A DNA stretch of 64,000 nt from Leptodactylus fallax (lineage: Eukaryota > Chordata > Amphibia > Anura > Leptodactylidae): the NCBI GenBank assembly GCA_947044405.1, contig CAMRHE010000167.1, positions 3,889,001-3,953,000 of the forward strand. Reading direction: 5' to 3'. The notes below the pieces were generated by a model. That model was not told the DNA's origin and made no database searches. It saw only the letters and a program-made list of their open reading frames with translations. How positions within the stretch are numbered: the stretch's first letter is position 1; each line of letters begins with the position of its first letter. Both the position numbers and the translations under genes were made by a program. This document shows, in pieces, positions 55,126-64,000 of this stretch.

Positions 55126-55350
55126 CAGAAATGAGCCAGCAAAGTGAATAAAATGTAATCATTTAATCTCATCCACTGTATGTTATTTTTACCTGCGGAA
55201 TCGCAAATATTTCCACATATATTTAATAGGGGAAGTAAGGGCGCAAAAAAATGCATCAAAAGCTCACTGAAAAACACTTTGGAAAAAAACAATGTATGTT
55301 CGCTGCTTTTTATCTCCAGTGTTTTTCATCACTGTGTTGGGCCTAATCCT

Positions 55351-55783
55351 TAAAGGGGTTGTCCAGGAATTACAGGTTTCTGCAAGGAGGCCGGGAAAGG
55401 TGAAAAATAAAACCCACATTCACCTATCCCTGGTCCTCACACCCCTGTCCGGTCCAGCAGGGCCCCGGGGCTTGTTCCAGCGGCAGTCCTCGCCACACGT
55501 AATTGCTGAGGCCAATCTGAGGCCTCAGCAGCCTAAGGAAAGGAACTGGAATGTCACTACATACATCACCTGTGATGTCCCGATTCCTTTCCTTAGGCCA
55601 TTGATTGGCCTCAGCAGTCACGTGTGGCGAGTACTTCCACCAGAACAAGCCCCTGGGAGCTGCTAGACCGGACAGCCGTGGGAGACCCCGGGGACAGGTG
55701 AGTATGGGGTTTTCTTTTTCTTATTTTTGACCTTCCCTGACCTCCTTGCAGAAAACAGTAATTCCTGGACAACCCCTTTAACA
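55351..55783. mobile_element. Foldback element, AAAGGGGTTGTCCAGG ends
   Basis: AAAGGGGTTGTCCAGGAATT at the left and the inverted AATTCCTGGACAACCCCTTT at the right, with arms extending to TCTGCAAGGAGG/CCTCCTTGCAGA. Internal GATTGGCCTCAGCAGTCACG and a GGACAGGTGAGTATGG string are of the type shared with other foldbacks here. Confidence 0.78.
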
Positions 55784-55857
55784 TCTCAATACTGAGCATC
55801 ACACTATAAAATACAATGTTAGTATATATAATGGTACACATGTACAAAAGAAAACAC

Positions 55858-55910
<53 letters not shown>
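55858..55910. repeat. (GATA)n microsatellite
   Basis: About 13 uninterrupted GATA units. It resumes as a short run at 61839-61855 on the other side of Tc1-like element 3. Confidence 0.95.
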
Positions 55911-55912
<2 letters not shown>

Positions 55913-55980
55913 CACGTGGACAAAATTGTTGGTACCCCTCGTTTAATGAAAGAAAAACCCAAAATGGTCACAGAAATAAA

Positions 55981-56627
<647 letters not shown>

Positions 56628-57420
56628 GTTAAGGGTACCATCATTTCTGTCCAGACCTGTTTCATGAGTTGAAAAGCAATGTCTGACTTTCATTTGTTCA
56701 TTTTCATAGAATTTTTATATATTATTACTTTTGTCAGATTCAAGGGTTTTTCTTTCATTAACCGGTTAAGGACTGGGCCTAAAAGTTCCTTATGGACCAG
56801 GCCTCATTTTTCAAAACTGACATGTGTCACTTTATATGGCAATAACTTTGAGATGCTATAACTTACACAAGTGATTTTGAGACTGTTTTTTCATGACACA
56901 TTGTACTTCATGTTAGTGGTAAACATTGATAAATATTTTTGTATTTATTTGTAAAAAATTAGGAAATTTGAGGGAAATTTGGAAAAAAATTGCAATTTTC
57001 AAAATGTAAAATGCTCTGCTTTTCAGAAAGCTAGTTATACCACCCAAATACATTAATAAATATTATCTACCATATCTCTGCTTTATATAGGCATCATGTT
57101 TTAATCATCCTTTAATTTATTTTAGATGTTAGAAGGTTTACAAATGTAACAGCGATTTTCCAGATTTACAAGAAATTTTCCCAAACTCATTTTTAGGGAC
57201 CACTTCAGTTCTGAAGGGGATTATAAAGGCCTATATATTAGAAACCCCCATAAATCACCCCATTTTCAAAACTGCACCCCTCAAATAATTCAAAACAGTA
57301 GTTGGAAAGTTTGTTAACCCTTTAAGCATTTCACAAGAATTAAAACAATATGGAGGTGAAATTTAGACATTTAATTTTTATCCAATAATACATTCATTTA
57401 TCCCTAAAATTAACACATTC

Positions 57421-58880
57421 ACAAAGGGTTAAAGGAGAAAATGCATCTAAACAGTTTGTTGTGCAATTCCTCCCGAGCACAGAAATACCCCACATATCGG
57501 TGTAAAATGATTTTTGGGCACACGGCAGCGCACGGAAGGGAAGGAGCGACACTTGGCATTTGAAAAGCAGATTTTGCTGGAATAGTTTTCAGGTGCCATG
57601 TCTCATTTGCAGAGCCCCTAGAGTACCAATACAATGGAAACCCCCTAAAAGTGACCCCATTTTGGAAACTACACCCCTGACAGAATTTATCAAGGGGTAT
57701 ACTGAGCATTTTGACCCCACAGCCGTTTCACAGATTTTATTAACATTGGGATGTGTAAATGAAAAATTACTAAAACATCAGTTTATCCCCAAAGTTTTCA
57801 TTTTCACAAAGGGTTAAAGGAGAAAAAGCCGCCCACAGTTTGTTACACAATTGCTCCTGAACACGGTAATACCCCATATGCGATCGTAATTTGCTGCATG
57901 GGTACATGGCGGGGCTCGGAATGGAAAGAGAGCTATTTGGCTTTTGAAGGGCAGATTTTGCTGGAATAGTTTTCTGGTGCCATGTCCCATTTGCAGAGCC
58001 CCTAGAGTACCAATATAATGGAAACCCCCAAAAGTGACCCCATTTTGGAAACTACACCCCTCACAGAACATATCAAGGTGTATAGTGAGCATTTTGACCC
58101 TACAGCCATTTCACAGATTTTATTAACATTGGGACATGAAGATGAAAAATTACTTTCTTTCCAATAAACCATCAATTTAGCCCAAAATTTTTCATTTTCA
58201 CAAGAGGATAAAGGAGAAAATGCTCCCCAAAGTTTGTTACACAATTTCTCCTGAACACAGAAATGCCCCATATGTGGTTGAAATCTGCTGTTTGGGTACA
58301 TGGTGGGGCTCAGAATAGAAAGAGCGCTATTTAGCTTTTGGAGGGCAGATTTTGCTGGAATAGTTTTCGGGTGCCATGTCGCATTTGCAGAGCCCCTAAA
58401 ATACCAGTACAATGGAAACCCCCAAAAAGTGACCCCATTTTGGAAACTACACACCTCAAGAAATTTCTCAAGGGGTATGGTGAGCATTTTGACCCTACAG
58501 TTGTTTCACAGATTCTATTAACATTGGAATGTAAAAATTAAAAATTCCTTTTTTTTCCAATAAACCGTCCATTTAGCGACATATTTTTAATTTTTACAAG
58601 GGGATAAAGAAGAAAAAAAAAACCACAGTTTGTTACACAATTTCTCCTGAACACAGAAATGCCCCATATGTGGTCGTAAACTGCTGTATGGGTACATTGT
58701 GGGGCTCAGAATGGAAAGAGAGCTATTTTGCTTTAGGAGGGCAGATGTGGCTGGAATAGTTTTCAGGTGCCATGTCGCATTTGCAGAGCCCCTAAAGTAC
58801 CAATACAATGGAAACCCCTCAAAAGTGACACCATTTTATAAACTACACCCCTCAAGGAATATATCAAGGGGTATTATCAT
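57421..58880. repeat. Tandem repeat, units of 385-396 bp, about 3.7 copies
   Basis: Units start at about 57421, 57806, 58200 and 58596 with ACAAAGGGTTAAAGGAGAAA or variants. Shared landmarks are ATTTTGCTGGAATAGTTTTC, TTTGCAGAGCCCCTA and GTGACCCCATTTTGGAAAC. Open frames on the minus strand across the units look like by-products of low stop density; they repeat with the unit and show no known domain. Confidence 0.92.
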
Positions 58881-59039
58881 TTTGAGCCTAAAAACACTTC
58901 CCAAAAATTAATGTACAAAGTGAAAATTGACAATTTTAAATAAATATGCCATTTTGGTGCTCCATACGTTGTACCCACTTTGTGGCATCAGAGACATACA
59001 CTCCTAAAACTATTAAGTGGGCTAACCCGGGGGAAAAAA

Positions 59040-60245
59040 AATTATATATGTGGGTGTAACCTGCTGCTTGGGCACACAGCAGGTCTCAGAAGGGAAGAAG
59101 CACTGCGCTTTTTAGCTTTTGAAGTACAGATCTAGAGGGACTTTCTGGGCGCCATGTTGTTTTTGCAAAGGTGCCAGTAAATTGGAATTCCCCAAGAAGT
59201 GACCCCATTTTGTAGGGGCAATTTTTGGGTCTTTGCCAATTTGACATGGTGTCCAAAATCCAACAATCTAAATCTATGCTCCAAAAGCCACATAGCGCTC
59301 CTTCACATCTGCCCCCTGCTGTGTACCCAAACTGCAGTTTACGCCCACATGTATGACACTGTTGTACCCAGGATAACGTACTTGGTATAAACTGCTGTTT
59401 GGGAACAGCCGGGCACAGAAGGGAAGGAGCGCTATTTTGGTTTTTGAAGCACAGTTTGGTTTTTGGACACCATGCCACTTTTGCAGAGCCCCTGAATTGC
59501 CAGTAAAGTGTAATCCGCAGACTTGTAACCCCATTTTGGGAACTACACCCCTGAAGGGATTTATCAAGTGGGGTAGCGAGTATTCTTAAACCTTAAGTGT
59601 TGCATTCATTTAATTTCAATAAATGAATGCGCAGATGATAATGAAAAGGGAAAATTGCAATTTTTCCAGAGATACGCCATTTCAGTGCCCAATATTTTGT
59701 GCCCAGCTTATGTCAGCAGGCACAAACACTCTAAAAACTGTTAAGTGGATATCCCGGGCACAACATTTTTTGGAGTGTTCATATCACAACACTTGGAGGT
59801 AAAAAAATGTTCACTGCACCCCCAAAATAGGGTCACGTGTCAGGGGTTTACTGGCATTTCAGGAGCTCTGCAAAAGTGTCATGGCGTCTAAAAGCTAAAC
59901 TGTCTAAATCTGTGCTCCAAAAACCAAATAGCGCTCCTTCCCTTCTGTGCCCGGCTGTGCCCAAACAGCAGTTTATACCCACATATGACATTAAGTACGT
60001 TATTCTGGGTACACCAGTGTCATACATGGGGGCATAAACTTCAGTTTGCGCACACAGCAGGGCGCAGAAGGGAAGGAGCGCTATGTGGCTTTTGGAGCGC
60101 ACATTCAGATGTTTGGTATCTGGACGCCATGTCATGTTTGCAGAGCCTCTAATGTACCAGAAAAGTGGAATCTCCTAGGCAGTGACCCCATTTTGAAAAC
60201 TGCACCCCTCAAAGAATTTATCAGGGGGTGTAGTGAGCATTAGTA
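59040..60245. repeat. Alternating direct and inverted relatives of the 390-bp unit
   Basis: Direct segments at about 59040-59213, 59385-59600 and 60030-60245 alternate with inverted segments at about 59230-59370 and 59835-59985 (for example CAAATAGCGCTCCTTCCCTT against AAGGGAAGGAGCGCTATTTT). The whole could fold into two large hairpins. Confidence 0.75.
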
Positions 60246-61562
60246 TCCCAGATGTGAATGCACAGCGGATGGTGAACAGTGAATATGTAAGCTGTGCGGA
60301 GTACATTGGGAACACAAAATTCCCTACTATATCCCCAGTAGCTCCTATGATTGAGGGGGGGTCACTCTGGGGGTCACTTCTGGTTTATTATCCCTCGTAA
60401 ACTCTAAATTTGGGGTGTACCCTGATATACGCTCGCACAGCTTATACATTCCCTTCCTGCCGCAACCAGTTATGTTCTAATGATTTGGTGATTTTGGGGG
60501 TTTTTGTCTTCACATTGTACAAGCTGTATTCTTTATTTTTCGGATGATGTAGCCATATGAGGGCTGATTTTTTTGCGGTATGATATGCATTTTTTAATGA
60601 CACCATTTTTTGGGGTGTCTATAACTTATTGAATAAATTATATTAACTCTTTCTGGGTGGATTAAAAAAATATATCAATTCTGGAATTGGTTTTTACCTT
60701 TTAATTTTTTTGCCGCGTGGCATACAGCATAAGTAACATGTTACCGTTAATCTGCAGGTCGGTACGATTACGGCAATACCTCATTTATATTGTTTTTTTT
60801 ATGCGTTACTAATTCTGCAGAACAAAAACCCATTTGTGGACATAAATCAATTGTTTTTGCATCAGCATCTTCTGTGATGCATACATTTTTATTTTACGGT
60901 TTGCAGAGTTGGGTTAGGGCTTATTTTTTGCGGGACAACCTGTGCTTTTTATTGGTACTTTTTTGGGGTGCATATGACTTTTTGATCACTTTTTATGGCA
61001 TATTTTGTAAGGTGAGATGGCAAAATATCATTACTTTTGGCGAGTTTTTTTCCGTTTTTTTTTCCCCGACGTTCACCGTGTACATTAAATATTGTTTCAG
61101 TTTTATTGTACAGGTTGTTACGGACGCGGCGATACCAAATATGCATTGTTTTTATTAATTTTTAGGTTTTTTTTTTATATCATTCATTTTATATAGGAAA
61201 AGGGAATTTTTGGGGCTTTATTCTTTTATTAATTTTTTTTCAAACACTTTATTTTATTTTTTTTCACTTTTTTTTTATTTTTTCATGTGTCCCATTAGGA
61301 CACCTGAGCCAGCAATGCTTTGATTGCTGGCTCAGCACTATAGACTGCAAGACACGAGCATACAAGTGTCTTGCAGTCTATACAGGAAGTGAGGCTATGC
61401 AGACGCATAGCGCTCACTTCCGCAGGTCTCGGTAGGATCAACCAGGTAGTGGGGTCTCCAGGCAGCCTGGGGTCACTGGGCAGACCCCTGGCTGCAGGTT
61501 ATAGGTATCGGCACCCCCCGATCTCGCCGCGGGGGGTGCCGATCGGAGTGGCAACATGGCGG

Positions 61563-61609
61563 AACCCCTTGGATGCCGCGGTCATGTTTGACCGCGGCAT
61601 CCAAGGGGT
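61563..61609. repeat. Perfect 22-bp-arm hairpin near the right TTAA end
   Basis: AACCCCTTGGATGCCGCGGT continues into a loop and returns as ACCGCGGCATCCAAGGGGTT. The same hairpin, slightly diverged, lies at 37430-37480. Confidence 0.9.
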
Positions 61610-61994
61610 TAAAACCTCCGGATCGGAACTCAGTTCCGACCGGGGGTTATGGAGCAGGGTGTTAGCTGTCAGTTACAGCTAACACCCGGTTCCGATCCCG
61701 GTTACAGGGTCTCTGAAGTGCCGGCCGTAAATTTACTATTGGCCAGACTTCAGAGACCAGGACCGCTGGCCATAAATTTACGGCCGGTGGTCGTCAACCG
61801 GTTAAACGAGGGGTACCAACAATTTTGTTCACGTGTGTAGATAGATAGATAGACATATGCTGTATATAGTTACACATATACCATATATTCACACACATGC
61901 ATTCATATACTGTACAATATATACACACACACACATACCTGTCTACAAACATACAGTACTCACAAAGTATATAAGACACATACTGTAAACAAAT

Positions 61995-62419
61995 TGTGAG
62001 TATCTGAACCAGAGGGCGCTATTGAGCGACCCAGGCCCAGGCCAGAAAAGGCTCTCAGCCATGCCTTTGGGTGGGGGGCATATCTACAGAAGGCTGGAGA
62101 AACCTGCAGGAAGCAGGAACTGTGGAACCAGCCGGACAGATAGACGGTCTGTGCCAGGAGGGCTGGGGTCCACAGGGGACTTTGCTAGAGCTGAACAGTA
62201 TTCAGGCTAGTTAGGGGCTCAAGGAGTCAGTTAGTGCCCTAACTGTGGCCTAGGTTTTTTTTGTTGTTTTGTTATGTTGCAGTTAAGCTGAATAAAGCCA
62301 GTTTATTTTACACTTGGACCGTCTGAACGCTATCTCTCCGGCGCCCAGTACCACGAACCACTGTTGTCTGGACCAGGAGTCTGCCGCCATTTTCAGACTA
62401 ATTTCCCCAAGTTGTCACA
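61995..62419 (+). repeat. Solo LTR, diverged relative of the 2558/33723 family
   Basis: Starts TGTGAGTATCTGAACCAGAG and ends AGTTGTCACA. AAAT flanks both sides (61991-61994, 62420-62423). Shared blocks with the other LTRs are GAGCGACCCA, AGGCTGTTTTTT-like, CTGAATAAAGCCA, TTATTT and GCGCCCAGTACCAC-like. No interior sequence is attached, as expected after recombination between two LTRs. Confidence 0.82.
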
Positions 62420-62432
62420 AAATATACACATA

Positions 62433-63761
62433 CAGTTGTGCTAAAAAGTTTACACTCCCCGGCAGATTTTTTGTTTTTTTTTGGCCTTTTTTCAGAGAAT
62501 ATGAATAACACAAAAACTTTTTCTCCACTCATGGTTAGTGCTTGGTTGAAGCCATTTATTGGCAAACTTCTGTGTTTTCTCTTTTTAAATCATAATGACA
62601 ACCAAAAACATCAAAATGGTCCTGTTCAAAAGTTCACATACCTCAGTTCTTAATACCGTGTATTGCCCCCTCTAACATCAATGACAGCTTGAAGTCTTTT
62701 GTGGTAGTTGCGGATGAAGCTCTTTATTTTCTCAGATGGTAAAACTGCCCATTCTTCTTGGCAAAAAGTCTCCAGTTCCTGTAAATTCCTGGGCTGTCTT
62801 GCATGTACTGCGCGCTTGAGATCTCCCCAGGGTGGCTCAATGATATTGAGGTCAGGAGACTGAGATGGGCACTCCAGAACCTTCACTTTCTTCTGCTGTA
62901 GCCAATGACAGGTCGACTTGGCCTTGTGTTTTGGATCGTTGTCATGTAGGAATGTCCGAATACGCCCCATGCGCAGCTCCCTGGCTTATGAGTGCAAATT
63001 TGCCTCCAGTATTTGCTGATAACGTGCTGCATTCATCTTTCCTTCAACTTTGACCAAGTTTTCTGTGCCTTTCAAGCTCACACATCCCCACATCATCAGT
63101 GATCCACCTCCGTGCTTTACAGTAGGAATGGTGTTCCTTTCATCATAGGCCTTGTTGACACCTCTCCAAATGTAACGCTTATGGTTGTGGCCAAAAAGTT
63201 CGATTTTTGTCTCATCACTCCAAATTACCTTGTTCCAGAAGTTTTGAGGCTTGTCTCTGTGTTGTTTGGCATATTGAAGGCGAGATTCTTTGTGGCATTT
63301 GCGCAGTAATGGCTTTCTTCTGGCAACTCGACCATGCAGCCCATTTTTCTTCAAGTGCCTCCTTATTGTGCATCTTGAAACAGCCACACCGATAGTTTTC
63401 AGAGAGTCCTGTATTTCAGCTGATGTTATGTGTGGGTTTTTCTTTGCATCCCGAACAATTTTCCGGGCAGTTGTGGCTGAAATTTTGATTGGTCTACCTG
63501 ACCGTGGTTTGGTTTCTGGGCATGTTATCAAGCCAAAATCACCAGGGTATGTGAACTTTTGAACAGGTTCATTTTGATGTTTTTGGTTGTCATTATGATT
63601 TAAAAAGAGAAAACACAGAAGTTTGAAAATAAATGGCTTCAACCAACCACTAACCATGAGTGGAGAAAATGTTTTTGTGTTATCATTCATATTTTCTGAA
63701 AAAAGGCCAAAAAACCAAAAAATCTGCCGGGGTATGTACAGTAAACTTTTTAGCACAACTG
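62433..63761 (-). mobile_element. Tc1-like element 4
   Basis: Left end CAGTTGTGCTAAAAAGTTTA; right end inward CAGTTGTGCTAAAAAGTTTA, flanked by TA (62431-62432, 63762-63763). Long terminal repeats include CATGGTTAGTG and TGACAACCAAAAACATCAAA. Minus-strand transposase. Confidence 0.92.
62650..63540 (-). pseudogene. Tc1-like transposase 4, N-terminally deleted
   Basis: Begins in the linker after the first helix-turn-helix (PETKPRSGRPIKISATTARK) and has no upstream DNA-binding half. The second helix-turn-helix region (HITSAEIQDSLKTIGVAVSR) and the DDE domain follow: IWSDETKIELFG (first Asp), then a stop/frame break near 62970-62986, [12 protein letters not shown] (second Asp) and SPDLNIIEPPW (Glu), ending GGNTRY. 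An open frame upstream of 63540 reads through terminal-repeat sequence and is not the natural start. Confidence 0.88.
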
Positions 63762-63780
63762 TATATACATATTAAATATA

Positions 63781-63838
63781 CAGTGGGGAAAAAAAAGTAT
63801 TTAGTCAGCCACCAATTGTGCAAGTTCTCCCACTTAAA

Positions 63839-63877
<39 letters not shown>

Positions 63878-64000
63878 CCTTTAATAGTCCCACAATGGGG
63901 AAATTCAGTGAGAGGCCTGTAATTGACATCATAGGTAGACCTCAACTATGAGAGACAAAATGAGAAAACAAATCCAGAAAATCACATTGTCTGATTTTTA
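63781..64000 (+). mobile_element. Left end of a fifth Tc1-like element, with a small insertion
   Basis: Starts CAGTGGGGAAAAAAAAGTAT directly after TA and continues TTAGTCAGCCACCAATTGTG, the layout of a Tc1-type terminus. It runs off the window. An (AAT)n run with a LINE-tail-like CCTTTAATAGTCCCACAATG segment (about 63839-63908) interrupts it. Confidence 0.75.
63838..63878. repeat. (AAT)n microsatellite
   Basis: About 13 AAT units, adjoining TCCTTTAATAGTCCCACAAT. It probably represents the tail of a short retroposed fragment. Confidence 0.9.

Larger units (their letters stand above)
56762..61801. mobile_element. 5-kb TTAA-flanked element inside the Tc1 terminal repeat
   Basis: TTAA at 56758-56761 and 61802-61805. 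Left end CCGGTTAAGGACTGGGCC; right end inward CCGGTTGACGACCACCGGCC. The left Tc1 terminal repeat shows the uninterrupted sequence with a single TTAA, so the insertion is proved internally. Contents: an array of about 390-bp repeats (57421-58880), palindromic relatives of the array unit (59040-60245), a T-rich region (60480-61290) and a perfect hairpin (61563-61609). No transposase is recognisable. The superfamily is inferred (piggyBac-like TTAA preference). Confidence 0.85.

Noticed and set aside
57814..58541. Open frames of 60-160 codons on both strands across the 390-bp repeats
   Set aside because: They recur with each repeat unit, overlap one another on opposite strands, and have no recognisable domain; they are explained by the repeat.

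Overview
The window is non-coding, repeat-rich vertebrate nuclear DNA. The mixture of elements points to a frog or toad: a Tx1-like LINE with a CCHC ORF1, several Tc1-like DNA transposons, hAT elements with 8-bp target duplications, TTAA-flanked elements, and many short foldback elements. This assignment is an inference; no species marker was seen. I found no convincing host gene exon, tRNA, rRNA or CRISPR array. Every long reading frame I could interpret belongs to a mobile element. Only one element, LINE copy C, still has intact coding frames.

Positions 1 to about 36125 are a set of insertions inside insertions. The outermost layer is a decayed BED-finger hAT transposon (hAT-1, minus strand), whose transposase remnants lie at 107-2557 and 34196-35062. 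It was split by an LTR element with LTRs at 2558-3028 and 33723-34191, a 4-bp ACCC target duplication, a TGG-type primer site and a polypurine tract. The interior of that LTR element holds no recognisable gag or pol. It holds one coiled-coil reading frame of roughly 480 codons, now in four pieces. The frame was broken by a TTAA element (3889-4766), a second hAT element (hAT-2, 5515-32460, target duplication CCAATTCC/CCAATGCC) and a foldback/minisatellite block (32656-33472).

Inside hAT-2, one arm of a foldback element carries three head-to-tail copies of the Tx1-like LINE, all on the minus strand: A 5893-11708, B 11722-20299, C 20313-29034. They are separated and flanked by four copies of the same 13-bp target, CGAAGGAATTGGA. 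Copy C has an intact ORF1 (1362 codons, three CCHC knuckles) and ORF2 (1131 codons, endonuclease plus reverse transcriptase), joined by a TAATG stop/start overlap. Copies A and B are broken. A 31-bp minisatellite of about 42 units follows at 30435-31745.

Positions 36126-43570 hold a small hAT element (36399-37609) with a TTAA element inside it, further TTAA-type and foldback elements, a solitary Tc1 end, and about 1.1 kb (38143-39250) with nothing recognisable. Positions 43581-55800 hold two nearly full-length Tc1-like elements (43581-45210 minus, 46938-48556 plus), a truncated Tc1 copy, foldback elements and tandem repeats. At 55911-61837 a third Tc1-like element sits in a GATA microsatellite and carries a 5-kb TTAA element in its right terminal repeat. 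A diverged solo LTR of the same LTR family (61995-62419), a fourth Tc1-like element (62433-63761) and the start of a fifth complete the window.

As a whole this is an archive of transposition. Order of insertion can be read from which element interrupts which, and in several places the empty site can be inferred from the sequence itself.
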